A stretch of DNA of 64,000 nucleotides from Symbiodinium natans (GCA_905221605.1 CAJNDS010002823.1:270001-334000); one strand, 5' to 3'; positions 29,780 through 40,382 are shown, counted from the first letter of the stretch. A program made the numbers and translations. The notes: generated from the letters alone by a model not told the origin.

Positions 29780-30980
29780 AGCCCCGAAGGGCCCCCTCCA
29801 GGAGCCTCAGCAAGGAGCAGAGCAGGAAACCTGCCAGCTGCCAGAACCATAGGGTTTAGGGTTTACGGTTTAGACTAGAGTTTAGGAGAGTATCGGCATC
29901 TGAGTTGGCCCAGAGATCAGAGAGCCACGAGCTCAAGAACCTCCTCGAACTTGGCGGACATTTGAGTTTTGCTTGACCACCACTGGCCAGCTTTGAGGCA
30001 TCTGCTACTACAACTGGCCTGACCGAGATGTACTATCTTTGGTGGGAATGGGTTTTAAGGAAGGTGACATGATTGCTGTGCAGGGATTACATGCGAGAAT
30101 TGTTTAAAGGCTCTTGCACTACTCGCCAAGCGGGCCCCATCAAAGTCTGGGAGAGATCGTGGGTGCGAGGCTTGTGAGCTCCTGGTGTGTGTTTGCGTAA
30201 GAGTCGGTAGTAATGTCAAAACCGGCTAAGGCTTGGCAGTCCTTCGTAAGCATTCTCTTGTATTTCTTTTCACCGTGACTTGGAGTCTTGATCTGCAGTT
30301 CGCAGGAAGGCTCTGGCTCGTAAGTGGCTCGTCAGTGGCAAGGGATCTGCCCCGCCAGAGACCCTAATCCGCAAAGGTCTTACACTGTCTTGCCTAGGCA
30401 ACATGTCACTCCATTGCCAGCCACATTGCTACTCTGCCTACTTGGAACTGGGCAATATCCGGTAGTGATCACGGGGGCAAAGGAACCTCCGGAATCGTCG
30501 AGAGAGCTCCACGCGCAACCGGATCTTACATTGACAGAGCCTCTCCCTGAAAACAACCTGAATTTACGGTCTCCTTGTCCGAAGGACCCAATCTTGTAAG
30601 ACAAGGCCACCTGATCTGTAGACGTTTGGACATTCAATTCCTCCGATGTGTAGGGCTTTGTGTTGTCGCCCACGAGCCTCCGGACATTGCCGCGCAGACC
30701 ATGGGGATGGCGATTCCTGCGACCTGAGTTGAGCAGCATGTCGGGTTTAGGGCTTACATGGGGGTGAATCCAGGGTTTGTGCTTCCAGTGGAGGGTCTTG
30801 AGGTTTCTCAGAAGCTCAGGGCTCGTGTATTAAGTGCCGTTTCGGGGGGTCTGGCTGCTTAGAGACGACGTGTTCACCGTGCGGCCCACCAAGCCCCCTC
30901 AGAAATTTGAGACCCACGACGGCCGCAGCCAGAGGTGCCAAAGTCGTACGAGAGAACTGGAGTTTGAGTGTAGGCTTTGC
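29780..30980. other. Unique stretch, no gene recognised
   Basis: About 1.2 kb with few repeat words. Open frames of 91 (+, 30324-30599) and 119 codons (-, 30380-30739) overlap on opposite strands. Neither shows a known motif. Confidence 0.35.
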
Positions 30981-31095
30981 GAGACCCGGGAGTAGCCTAG
31001 GAATGAAAAGGGCGCCCTTTTGGGGTTTTTAAGGGGATTATAAGGGAACCCCAACCCTAAAAAAGGTAAAAAAGGGGGCCTACTCCCGGTCCTAG
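30981..31095. mobile_element. Family J element
   Basis: GAGACCCGGGAGTAGCCTAGGAATG...GGCCTACTCCCGGTCCTAG. Confidence 0.7.
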
Positions 31096-31099
31096 TTTA

Positions 31100-31245
31100 T
31101 ACTTGAAGTTCGTGGTACTTAGGAACCAATTGTAACTGGATTTAGAACCCACTTAGAAGCCCCTTAAGTGCCCGAATGTGGTTATAATTAGGTTTTAAGT
31201 GCAATTGCTTTTTGGTTAGTAACCCCCAAGTATGGCTTGTTAAAG
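31100..31245. mobile_element. Same family as 1-170, without the array
   Basis: TTCGTGGTACTTAGGAACCAATTGTAACTGGATTTAGAACCC...CCTTAAGTGCCC. It shows the probable uninterrupted state of the element at the left edge. Confidence 0.6.
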
Positions 31246-31738
31246 TGTATGCCTTCGGGAGCCCCCGAAGTGATGGGTACCTTGGGCATTGAAATTGCAA
31301 GGCTCTCATGACCCATGCATGCGACTGCGCATGTATGCTGCCTTCGCGGTCACTGTCAGTAGCTGCAAGCGACAAGTTGACGTGGTTGTGGCTTTCACCT
31401 TCCCTACATGCTGACCCTGAACGGAACTTAGATGGACCAACCCTGTCCTGAACAGTTGGATGCACTTCTCTGGGCCGGAAATAGGTCGCGAAAGGACCTG
31501 CAGAGCCACGTGGATCCGTCCGGAGTATTGAAATATCCTGATGCTTCACAAGTTTTGGGGCTCAACCATAAACCCTAAACCCTAAACCTATAACCCGACC
31601 CCCCCAAAAGCGACGCTACTTTTGAAAAACCACCCAATATGGGGTTCAGGTATGCTGAAGACTTGAAGACCATGTCGACCTCACCACGACCAAACTCGAG
31701 GTCTTTGAGGCCCTGATGTGTCAAGTCCTGCCGGAGGG

Positions 31739-31862
31739 ATATGAAGTAGGGTTTATATTTCTTGTATCCCAAAAGGACACCCAATATATGCACTCACCAA
31801 AAATATTAAAAGGAACTTTATACACACTCACCAGTAACAGTAAGATAAACCCTCTTTCATAT
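31739..31862. mobile_element. Family M element (124 bp)
   Basis: ATATGAAGTAGGGTTTAT...ATAAACCCTCTTTCATAT. The same length as the copy at 16964. Confidence 0.75.
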
Positions 31863-32200
31863 CAGCCAAGTCACCGCCTGGAATGAAGCCTGACCAAGGA
31901 GTGTCAGTGTGTCGGTCTATGTTGGGGTTTGTGCGCGTTGCAGGTTTCAGTCTGGGTAAAGGGTCTGTGAAGAGAACCTCTTCTCAAGTCCGTCAGGCCT
32001 ATTTGCCCCATGATCACATTTCATTCTCAAGTACATTTCATTCTCAAGTACACCTGTGTGCAACCGCAGGTGGTGCAACTTGAGTGCAGCTTGCACATCC
32101 AGAACTGCGGAGAACAGTTTGAGGCAGCGACGAGGAATGGAAGGCCTGAGCTCAGTGCAGAACCGCAACATTGCGGTGGGCTGCCGGCTAGACACACCCA

Positions 32201-32312
32201 GAGAGCCCAAGACCCCTTAAATGAGGAATATACCTTAAATCGTCATAATAATAATAAGGGTCCCTATATGATTTAAGGTATAATTCCTTATTTCAGAGCT
32301 ATTGGGCTCCTT
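32201..32312. mobile_element. Family G palindromic element
   Basis: GAGAGCCCAAGACCCCTTAAATGAGG...TTATTTCAGAGCTATTGGGCTCC. The arms are nearly complementary over the whole length. Confidence 0.8.
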
Positions 32313-32398
32313 GGGCATGCCACGTTTGGATGTGTCTCCTCCGGCCGGCTTCAGAGCGCTAGCTAATTCGATGCGCTTTGTGTGGAGCGAGTTCCCAA

Positions 32399-32515
32399 AG
32401 AGCCCAATACCTCTTAAATGAGGAATATACCTTAAATCATATTAAGGGATCCTTAGTATGATTTAAGGGATATTCCTCCCTTAAATAAGGAATATACCTT
32501 AAATCATACAGGGAT
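32399..32515. mobile_element. Family G element with partial tandem arm
   Basis: AGAGCCCAATACCTCTTAAATG..., then a second TTAAATAAGGAATATACCTTAAATCATA arm. The right end is rearranged. Confidence 0.7.
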
Positions 32516-32595
32516 CTCTCGGAGCAGTTCTGGGTGTGCGGCCAAAAATGCTCACTGCAGGAGTCGACAGCCTCGCATTCACTTTTGGCTGGTAA

Positions 32596-32642
32596 TTAAA
32601 CCCTAAACCCTAACCCTAAACCCTAAACCCTAAACCCTAAAC
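32596..32642 (-). repeat. CCCTAAA array
   Basis: Six to seven units, one of them CCCTAA. Confidence 0.9.
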
Positions 32643-32844
32643 CCACTCGTCGGCTGGGAGCTTTGCGGTCCAGATGCCATGCAAGCCAGGACTTCAAGTT
32701 CTTCCACTGAACAGCAAAAGCGCAGCTTTACCCCGGACTCCGAAACCTGAAAGCCTCCATCCGCTGCTGGCAAGTTGCACGACAACCAGCAACACCACCA
32801 AGAGAGCTACCCGCCTGCTACCGTGGCTTTGGCGAGACTTGCAT

Positions 32845-32940
32845 CTACTTGAATGTTCATGGGTAATCGTAGTAACAAAGGAACCATAAGGGAAGATCAT
32901 TAGAAATTATTCCGACCCCTATAGTGCCCATGAACGGTTC
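32845..32940. mobile_element. Composite of family C end and family N end
   Basis: TTGAATGTTCATGGGTAATC... then AAATTATTCCGACCCCTATAGTGCCCATGAACGGTTC. Confidence 0.45.
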
Positions 32941-32982
32941 TCAGCTTCAGGGATCAGATCGCTACTCGGACACGGAAAGCGT

Positions 32983-33096
32983 CCCTAAACCCTAAACCCT
33001 AAACCCTAAACCCTAAACCCTAAAACCTAAACCCTAAACCCTAAACCCTAAACCCTAAACCCTAAACCCTAAACCCTAAACCCTAAACCCTAAACC
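32983..33096 (-). repeat. CCCTAAA array
   Basis: About 16 units with one CCCTAAAACCTAAA break. Confidence 0.95.
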
Positions 33097-33392
33097 GGTT
33101 CCGGGCAACATGGTTCCAAAGCTCCCTCCTAGAGTTCCCAAAGGACTGCAAAATCCAGTCCCACATACGGGAAAGCCTACTGAAACCACTTTAACACCTC
33201 AGAAGAAAAGCAGCACAGTGATCTGGGGACAAGAAACTCGAGGATGTCATCCCGAAGCCAAAATGCCAGAGTTTCGTGACTGCATGGTGTTCAAGGTCTG
33301 GTGCTGCGTTTTGGGCCGGAGAAGGGCTGCCGGACAGGCCTTGAAGTGTTAAACCTCTGCGACTTAGGAGTTGGTTGCAACTTCCACTTGGA

Positions 33393-33437
33393 AACCCTAA
33401 ACCCTAAACCCTAAACCCTAAACCTAAACCCTAACCC
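33393..33437 (-). repeat. CCCTAAA array
   Basis: Six units. Confidence 0.85.
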
Positions 33438-33647
33438 CCCCAAAAAAGCCCACCTGTACTCCGACATGCTTGATGTCGCGGCCGCGAATCGAGGCGGCCC
33501 AATGGCGCAGAAAAAGGAGTGGGTTCAGATTGTGTTTGTAGTCATCTGGAGGTCTGCATTAGTCCAAGGCTTGAAAAAGTATAGACATCTTTCAAGAACC
33601 GAGGCATGCGAGGTTCATGTGAATTCAAGGTCAGTGCCCCATCTTTA

Positions 33648-33692
33648 AACCCTAAACCCTAAACCCTAAACCCCAAACCCTAAACCCTAAAC
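33648..33692 (-). repeat. CCCTAAA array
   Basis: Six units. It supplies the GT of the minus-strand segment at 33693. Confidence 0.9.
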
Positions 33693-33769
33693 CCCATGTC
33701 TCATCTGTAGCCCTCTGGGCTGAAAATCTCCTGCAGCCACAGAGCCGGGTTCCAGGACTGCCCTCTTCC
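33693..33769 (-). CDS. Possible exon, unknown product
   Basis: Minus strand, between CCCACATGAAG and CATGGG|GTTTAGGG. Two frames look protein-like: QSWNPALWLQEIFSPEGYR (then a stop) and RLCGCRRFSAQRATDETW. A TTTAGGG array (33784-33828) lies on its right. Confidence 0.3.
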
Positions 33770-33783
33770 CTTCATGTGGGCCC

Positions 33784-33828
33784 GTTTAGGGTTTAGGGTT
33801 TAGGGTTTAGGGATTAGGGTTTAGGGAC
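33784..33828 (+). repeat. TTTAGGG array
   Basis: About six units, one of them ATTAGGG. Confidence 0.9.
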
Positions 33829-33924
33829 CCCTTATATACCTCGGAATGTTCCCCCTTTTACTCACAGTCTTTCAGGGTGTAAGGGACAATATTAAGGCCC
33901 ATGAGAGATCGCTGTTTCACCCCC

Positions 33925-34045
33925 GCCCCCCCCGCTGCCCCTGCCCCTTTTTTTGCCCCCCCCCCCCCCCCCCCCCCCCCCCGCCCCCCCTGCCCGGCCA
34001 CCCACCCCCTTTCCCCCCACCCACCCCCCCGCACCGCCCTTCAAG
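33925..34045. repeat. Poly-C tract
   Basis: It includes an uninterrupted C run of about 26 (33957-33982) in a CCCC/ACCC-rich stretch. Confidence 0.9.
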
Positions 34046-34214
34046 GTTGATGGGGTTTAGGTTTGCGGTTCAGGGTTTATAGGGTTCAGGTTTAAGTTTT
34101 TTTTTGTTTTTTTTAATGGGGTTTAGGGCTTCTTTACATGGTCCCCTGAGCTGTACAGTTTGCGAAAGCCAAGGCCCAGGCCGTCACGAATGTTAATTAC
34201 AAAGGTCTGGTCTG

Positions 34215-34330
34215 GAAAGCCTACTATAGTGGCCTTAACAACTAAAATAGGGTTTTGGGGGCGATTATAGTATAACTATAAAGGGACTGTAAGGGAATGA
34301 TTTTAGTATTTTTTCGATCCCTATATGATG
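34215..34330. mobile_element. Family N element
   Basis: CTATAGTGGCCTTAACAACTAAAATAGGGTTTTGGGG...AAGGGAATGATTTTAG...TTCGATCCCTATAT. Confidence 0.6.
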
Positions 34331-34400
34331 GGTGTGGGGAGGAAGCTGGCCCTTTGACTCAGCCCTGGTTTCCCTAAAGCCTTTCCTTGAACCCTAGAGA

Positions 34401-34490
34401 CTTGTGATGTTCCCCTGATACTCAATAGTTACTATAATATGGGGTACTCTAATCCCTATTTCGCACTGTTACTATAAGGCGGAACCTCCC
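34401..34490. mobile_element. Diverged family B element
   Basis: GTGATGTTCCCCTGATACTC...TTACTATAAGGCGGAACCTCCC. Confidence 0.5.
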
Positions 34491-34634
34491 AACTCGAGAC
34501 TCACACATCAGTCGTGCCAGAAACCCGAAACCCCTAAACCCTAAACCCTAAACCCCTAAACGCATCAGTCTCGCAGTCTCGCGCAAGCACTCGCTTTCTG
34601 AAGGCAGCAGAGGCGGAAGCACATCAGGGTGAGC

Positions 34635-34850
34635 TTGGGCTGTTCCCTTCTACTAACAGTCCTTAATGGGGATTATAATTATGGTTCCCCTATTATAATC
34701 CCTATTAACTTGGTAGCCCAGTAACCATATTTCAATAAGGGCACCCTTGTTGGCGTGTTAGGTACTTTACAAGGGAACACATAACCAACAAAAAGGGTAA
34801 AGGATACCACTGGGCTGCCAAGTTAAGGGCGGTTCAAGGGTGGACCCAAA
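34635..34850. mobile_element. Family B element split by a family D insertion
   Basis: The left half (TGGGCTGTTCCCTTCTACTAACAGTCCTTAATGGGG...CCTATTAA) ends at TTAA. After the D element the target resumes TTAAGG and then diverges. Confidence 0.65.
34699..34822. mobile_element. Family D element with TTAA target duplication
   Basis: CTTGGTAGCCCAGTAACC...GATACCACTGGGCTGCCAAG are inverted repeats, directly flanked by TTAA (34695-34698 and 34823-34826). A TTAA duplication is typical of piggyBac-type mobilisation. Confidence 0.75.
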
Positions 34851-34928
34851 TCATGGGCACTTGATGGTTCCTTTGGTGTCCGAAGTATGTCTCCCTGTGT
34901 GCTCGCCCTGTCTTTGGGCTTTGTTGAA

Positions 34929-34960
34929 AACCCTAAACCCTAAACCCTAAACCCTAAACC
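34929..34960 (-). repeat. CCCTAAA array
   Basis: Four to five units ending at the stop codon of the adjoining candidate exon. Confidence 0.85.
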
Positions 34961-35062
34961 CTACATTCTTTCTGCATATGCCTTGGCCCTCTCAAGGCGG
35001 CCCACCACTTCAGGCAGGGACAAAAGCTCACTGAGGAGATCCCAGGCCGGCAGCGCCGCCTC
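34961..35062 (-). CDS. Candidate terminal exon, amphipathic helix, stop in telomere-type repeat
   Basis: Minus strand, 34 codons. A strong acceptor (CGATTTTTATCTGCGCTTCAG) precedes EAALPAWDLLSELLSLPEVV, and the frame ends AKAYAERM and TAG. The TAG is the start of TAGGGTTTAGGG, so the repeat provides the stop codon. The composition is that of a helical or coiled-coil region. The + strand is also open to a TAA (AAHHFRQGQKLTEEIPGRQR) but has a weaker acceptor. Confidence 0.5.
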   Translation of the reverse strand, partial: EAALPAWDLLSELLSLPEVVGRLERAKAYAERM

Positions 35063-35085
35063 CTGAAGCGCAGATAAAAATCGAC

Positions 35086-35222
35086 TAGGGTTTAGGGTTT
35101 AGGGTTTAGGGTTTAGGGTTTAGGGTTTAGGGTTTAGGGTTTAGGGTTTAGGGTTTAGGGTTTAGGGTTTAGGGTTTAGGGTTTAGGGTTTAGGGGTTAG
35201 GGGTTAGGGGTTAGGGGTTAGG
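35086..35222 (+). repeat. TTTAGGG array changing to TTAGGGG
   Basis: About 15 TTTAGGG units followed by four to five GGGGTTA units. Confidence 0.95.
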
Positions 35223-35239
35223 ATGGTTTTGGCACCTGC

Positions 35240-35572
35240 CTAGCTGGGCGAAGCACTCAGCAGGTCTCCGACGGTCTGGAATGATTCATTCGTACCCTCT
35301 CTCACACCCTCTTTGAAGGCGTGCGCACTATGTCCATGTCTTTCCCGACAACCCCCGCAAAAGATAAGGTCTGTCGCCCCAAACGACCAAGCGTTAGAAC
35401 ACGCTTTGCGCGCATAGTGGCTCCGCCACACCGCGTGGGTTCTTTCCCAGACTCTGAAATCATACAAGCGCACGATGCAAAAGTCAAACCATAGAGAGTA
35501 ACACCTGTCCCCCCACCACAAGCACTTCCATGATGGGTCCACACAGGCCAGGACATGCGCTTCAAAACACAA
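35240..35572 (-). CDS. Open segment of about 110 codons, unknown product
   Basis: Minus-strand frame rich in Cys, Trp and His (CLWWGDRCYSLWFDFC..., RERHGHSAHAFKEGVREG..., TVGDLLSASPS). It lies just upstream of the 35062-34961 exon on the same strand. A second minus frame is open over much of it, and GTATGATTTCAG near 35455 could be an acceptor. No domain recognised. Confidence 0.35.
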   Translation of the reverse strand: MCFEAHVLACVDPSWKCLWWGDRCYSLWFDFCIVRLYDFRVWERTHAVWRSHYARKACSNAWSFGATDLIFCGGCRERHGHSAHAFKEGVREGTNESFQTVGDLLSASPS

Positions 35573-35604
35573 AACCGCCTACCACGGTTTAGGGTTTACG
35601 GTTT

Positions 35605-35725
35605 AGGGTCCTGATATAGGGGCCTTCACAACTAGAAAAGGTTTCTGGAGGGGGGTTTATAGAATAAAATAAGGGGCCATGAGGGAATGCTGTCACTCAT
35701 TATCCCGGCCCCTGTTATTCGATGA
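35605..35725. mobile_element. Family N element
   Basis: GATATAGGGGCCTTCACAACTAG...GAGGGAATGCTGTCACTCATTATCCCGGCCCCTGTTAT. Confidence 0.6.
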
Positions 35726-36037
35726 GGGATACGAGAGAGCACTCGCGGCCACCCCTAGACACTATGGATGGGAGGATTTGAGTCATGCTGAAAAATGACA
35801 CGTACAACAGACGAGTGTCGACAGTCGCCTATGTGTTTGAGGCCCCTACATCCAGTAGCCCAAGAAGGATGAACCTGGAGCTTACCCCTGAATTGAAGGG
35901 ACCTTCTTCACCGGGGAACACGTTCAGGGCGTACGGAGCCCTAAACCCTGAACAGAAATAGAATCGAATTCCTAAGGAGAACCCTTAGGGTACTTATGAC
36001 ACTACTTCTCACTACCCATGAACCTTCAAGTACACCC

Positions 36038-36142
36038 TAAAGCCTAAACCCCTCCTAAACCCTAAGCCCTAAACCCTGTTTTGATCCCAGGATCTGAGCC
36101 CTAAACCCTAAACCCTAAACCCTAAACCCTAAACCCTAGACC
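36038..36142 (-). repeat. CCCTAAA arrays
   Basis: 36038-36077 and 36100-36142, following a family C right end (35980-36035, CTACCCATGAACCTTCAAGTA). A G16 tract follows at 36165-36180. Confidence 0.85.
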
Positions 36143-36288
36143 CTCTAAGTCCCTAGGGTGTTTGGGGGGGGGGGGGGGGGTGTGTCAGCCCCTCCTGGGC
36201 CACCTCTGCTGCGGTAAGCGCTTCGAGCTCCTCCAGGGGGCCGTGCCAGCCCAGGTTTCCTCAGGAAATGCGGGGCTTTTGAAGTTTA

Positions 36289-36370
36289 TTTAGGGTTTAG
36301 GATTAGGGTTTAGGGTTTAGGGTTTGGGGTTTAGGGTTTAGGGCTAGGGTTTAGGGTTTAGGGCTTATAG
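36289..36370 (+). repeat. TTTAGGG array
   Basis: About ten units with GATTAGGG, TTTGGGG and GCTAGGG variants. Confidence 0.9.
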
Positions 36371-36514
36371 GGGGCCGTCAGGGATTGCATGTTTCGACTG
36401 GCAGAACTCGCGCAAGCCAGGCTTACCGAATGGGGAGGGTTGAGGTCTTCAAGTCTTGGCTTACTAGGCCCCTGTTCAGAAAACCCTAAACCCTAAACCC
36501 TAAACCCTCAAAAG

Positions 36515-36595
36515 GTTGCTGCTGAAGGCGCTGCTGTCGTGGAGCTTAGGCCAGAAGAACCCAGAGTGCCCCCCCCCCCCCCCCCCCCGCCCTAG
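36515..36595 (+). CDS. Possible terminal exon with a proline run
   Basis: + strand, after CCCTCAAAAG. It reads VAAEGAAVVELRPEEPRV followed by eight prolines (from a C20 tract) and TAG. It lies between CCCTAAA (36481-36508) and TTTAGGG (36599-36640). The minus strand is open but less charged. Confidence 0.3.
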   Translation, partial: VAAEGAAVVELRPEEPRVPPPPPPPP

Positions 36596-36784
36596 ACTGT
36601 TTAGGGTTTAGGGTTTAGGTTTTTAGGGTTTAGGGTCCCAGACTCAGCGACGCGCCGCTGATTATTTCTGTCGCCTCTTCGGAAGCCGAAATCCCATCTA
36701 AGCCCTACCGACTTCAACCTCAGATGCTAGACGCGCGGCGCTCTGGAGGTGAAGATTTGTGGAGAGGCCACACACAAAAAAAGC

Positions 36785-37520
36785 CTAAACCCTAAACCCT
36801 TTTTGACTAAACCCCATAGGAGTGGACTGTCACGGCTCCTACCTCGGAGCCCCCTTTTGAGCACTTAGGGCACTTTGGACGTTGCACGCAGCAAGAATGC
36901 AGAAGTCGGCCCAAGCGTCCCAGGAAGTCCACCACAGCCGTGCAATCCTTGTGACCGCAAAGCAGCTGGGAAACTTCAGAATGGGCGATTCTTGAACACA
37001 CAAAGCCTTAAATGCCTCGAGGCCTTGACACCCTGTGACCGTGTGTTCTTCGACTCTGGCACCACCCTGGGTATCGGAAGACACTGCTCACCGTTAGGAT
37101 GCCGCCTCAAGAACTGCAAACCATCCACCAAAAAAGACCTTGCACCTATGGAAACAGGAAACGAAAGCCCCCTTACCTGTCGCCTGGGACCGAGTTTTGA
37201 TTCTAAACGCCTCTTAAAAAAAAAAAACGCGTCATGCACGTCACCCACTTGGGGGCAAGTAGCCCTAAACCCTAAGCCCTGGGGAGAGAGGTACGTAAAC
37301 CCTAAACCCTGAACCCTTCGGGCCGGGGTCCGCGTGGAGCGCGAAGAGCACGCCCACCTCAACATTGGCCCAACTTGGGATCCCTATAAACCTTAAACCC
37401 TAAACCCTAAACCTTTGACCCTATAAACCTCTTACTGATATTGCGCAATTCAGATCTCTTGTGCTATGATGATGAGGAAAAAATCTGGTTGAATTTCAGA
37501 TGATTATAAACCCTAAACCC
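36785..37520. other. Unique DNA with scattered telomere-type words
   Basis: CCCTAAA blocks near 37263-37315 and 37385-37432. Opposite-strand open frames of 145 (+) and 129 codons (-) overlap at 36875-37365. Neither is recognisable. Confidence 0.35.
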
Positions 37521-37552
37521 TTCTAGATTGACCGAGTCCTGGGGGGCTCTAA

Positions 37553-37640
37553 TGCTTAGAGCCCTGAATCGGGATTCTAGTAACACCCCCCATTACAATC
37601 CCAATTAAGGACTGCTAGTATAAGGGGGGGACATCCCAAA
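37553..37640. mobile_element. Family B element, left end diverged
   Basis: ...GGGATTCTAGTAAC...AATTAAGGACTGCTAGTATAAGGGGGGGACATCCC. Confidence 0.65.
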
Positions 37641-37959
37641 CTTAGAAGCTCACGATGGCCCTACAGGTACTCGAGCAGACATCCCCCAAAACCCTAAACC
37701 CTAAACCCTAGTAACATACCCCGCAAACTTCCAGACCGAGACGCCTGCCCTACGTTCAAAAACCTGTTGGTAAGGATTGGAGGTTTAGGGTTTAGGGCTA
37801 CACAAAAACACAGCACCGGCTTCCCGAAAGCAGAGAAGGCTGCTAACTTTTCTTGGAACCCGAGATTCGGAAGCCTCGGGCCTCTTTCTGAGCAGGTCAA
37901 CGGACCGACAATCCACTGGGGGGATGGGGGCGGCTTGTACGATAACAAGCGATCTCAAA

Positions 37960-38040
37960 ACGACCCCCCAAATAATAGGATCCCCTTACATTCAGGGCCC
38001 AAAATAAGGTACCCCCCCTGATATCGTAAACCCCGCCATG
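37960..38040. mobile_element. Family P element (reverse orientation)
   Basis: CCCCCCAAATAATAGGATCCCC...AAATAAGGTACCCCCCCTGATATCGTAAACCCC. Confidence 0.55.
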
Positions 38041-38274
38041 TCGGCAGTTCGCTAACTTATGGTCCTTTGTTGGCACCCTCCAGTTCACAGCTCCGTACTA
38101 GTCATCGGAACCCCCAAAATAGACCACGGGTTGAAACCCACCCCCCCCCCCCGCCCTCCATGCATTTAGGGTTTTTTTTCTGGGGCGGGGGAGTTTTTCT
38201 GGGGGGTTGAGAGTTTTAGGGGTTTAGTTTAGGTAGAGATTTGGGGGGGTTTAGAGTTTAGGGTCGAGAGTTAC

Positions 38275-38742
38275 TACTAATTGCTCAAGGACCCCCCAAT
38301 AAATTACTTTATTATCTTACTTCGAGCATCCCCACCCTCTCTTGGTAGAGATACTCCAGGGTTGCTGGGGGTTGGGCACTCCAGGGAGACTCTGGGGCTG
38401 GGCACTCCGGGGACACTCTGGGGCTGGGCACTCCGGGGACACTCTGAGGTTGGGCACTCCAGAAACACTCTGGGGTTGGTTGGGCACCTCCAGAGAAACT
38501 CTGGGTTAGACTGTGGGGCTGGGCACTCTAGAGACTGTCCGGGAGTCTGGGGTTGGGCATTCCAAGGAGACTCTGGGGTTGCGCACTCCAGCAAAAATGT
38601 GGCGCTGGGCACTCCCGGGACAATCTGGGGTTGGGCCCTGAGACTCGGCTGGGCACTCCCCGGGACACTGGGGTTGGGCACTCCAGAAAAACTCTGGGGC
38701 TGGGCACTCCGGGAAACTCTGGGGTTGGGCACTCCCAAAAGC
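38275..38742. repeat. 27-bp minisatellite next to a family A end
   Basis: A family A left end (CTACTAATTGCTCAAGGACC, 38275) leads into about 14 imperfect copies of GGGCACTCCGGGGACACTCT+GGGGCTG (38350-38740). The 205-codon frame across it is a repeat translation. Confidence 0.85.
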
Positions 38743-38891
38743 TCCCAACAGCTAAAGGGTTTAGAGTGTAGACGGTGGAGAGTTATTGTTTCAGGAACGG
38801 TCTGGTGCAGCTTCGTCGGCCTCGCTGCCCCGGCGCACCGCGCAGCCCGGGCGGGGCGCGCTGAGGGTCCGGATGCTGCCTGGCCGGTGGA

Positions 38892-38960
38892 ACCCTAAAC
38901 CCTAAACCCTAAACCCTAAACCCTAAATCCTAAACCCTAAACCCTAAACCCTAAACCCTA
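38892..38960 (-). repeat. CCCTAAA array
   Basis: About ten units. Confidence 0.95.
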
Positions 38961-39215
38961 ACTGCTTTAGGGAGAGGACTGGGGAGTTGAGGGGAGTTGT
39001 GGGGCAGGACTGGGTTTGAGGCGAAGTGGTCCCAGTGCTGTACTCTGAAGGTGCTAAATGAAGGGGGGCCCGATGCAATGAACTTTCAAACCTTTTGTCT
39101 GTGTCCACCAAGCCCATGACCATAGAGCCCCACAGAAGGTTTCGGAAGGACGTTTTGGAACCGCAACAGTCAAAAACGCTTGGGCTCAGGCCATCGACTT
39201 ATGCAGTCTATGCTG

Positions 39216-39462
39216 ACCCTAAACCCTAAACCTTAAACCCTAAACCCAAAACCCAAAACCCTAAACCCTAAGGGGACCCTAAACCCTATACCAAATCAAA
39301 AACGTATCTAAGGCCGGAAGCCTGATCCCTTCAAGGGAAACATCAGAGCTGGGGGGACAGTGCAGGTCTTGGCGCCGGATTTGGGCCTAAACCCTAAACC
39401 CTAAACCCTGAACCCTGAACCCTAAACCCTAAATCCCAAACCCTAAACCCTAAACCCTAAAC
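39216..39462 (-). repeat. CCCTAAA arrays
   Basis: 39216-39290 (with CCCAAAA units) and 39386-39462. Confidence 0.85.
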
Positions 39463-39647
39463 CAGTTGGCTCCGGGATCCATGGAACCGGTTGTCCATAA
39501 CTCGTTGGCACAACCGATCTGAGAACAGGAAGAGAGCCGTTTCTGCACGCATGCACGCATCAGCCATATCCTAACAACTACGCGGTACTTCGCTACACAC
39601 GGCATGCGGGCAAGGACTGGTCCTGCAGGTTTCATGCTGTCCCAACC

Positions 39648-39745
39648 GCTTGAAGACTCAGGGGTAGTTAGAAAAAGGGTTATAAATACCCTAAAAAGGT
39701 TATAACCAGTAATAATTATACTTACCCCACTTGATGAACCGCCAA
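39648..39745. mobile_element. Family C element, diverged
   Basis: GCTTGAAGACTCAGGGGTAG...AACCAGTAATAATTATACTTACCCC. Confidence 0.55.
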
Positions 39746-40382
39746 GCGGGCCTGCAGCCAGCATTTCCTCCAGCCTTGGTTTAGGGCTTACAAGGTTTCG
39801 GGGCGGTTCAGAAGTGAGCTCCGACTCCACTACCCCTGAGTCATACTTCAGGAATATTCCCAACACCGATTTCGGATCCGCTTTTCAGCCGCTGTTTATT
39901 CGAATAAACGTAGTCTTCGTGTTTTTTGCTGCATGTAGGGCCCAAATGGCCCAAATAGGATTCGCGTGGGTGCGTCCGAGGATTTACATGTGTGGCATGG
40001 AGAGAAGATGTTGAGTTCGCGGGGCTGACGTGCAGTTGAAAATACTCTACGTAATATAACATGGGGTTTAGGGTTTAGGGTTTAGGGCTCTATCTGTAAG
40101 TATATGCATCAGCGCTTCGCTCCTTCAGTCTTCTTAGCGATCCCGAGCTGACTCGAAGACCCGACTGAGTTGGCATTATGGCTTAAGCTTTTAGTGCTTA
40201 GGCTAAACCCTAAACCCTAAACATCCCTAAACCCTAAACATCCCTAAACCCTATGCCCTCAAGGGATGGCAATTGGGGTTCATGTAGCCTGCCTCTACAA
40301 AAAGACATTCCAGAGCCTGATGGGAACAAGCTGCTCCGAGCGCGAGAAAGTGATATCCTGCAGACAATGATGGGCTCAAGCC

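Noticed and set aside
32201-32515. Inverted repeats as transcription terminators
   Set aside because: They are dispersed mobile-element arms in eukaryotic DNA, not positioned after genes.
36875-37365. Overlapping 145- and 129-codon frames as a gene
   Set aside because: They lie on opposite strands over the same DNA with no codon or splice evidence favouring either. Left as unassigned.
38281-38898. 205-codon frame with GHSRxTLGLGTP-like repeats
   Set aside because: It is the translation of the 27-bp minisatellite. No independent support for coding.
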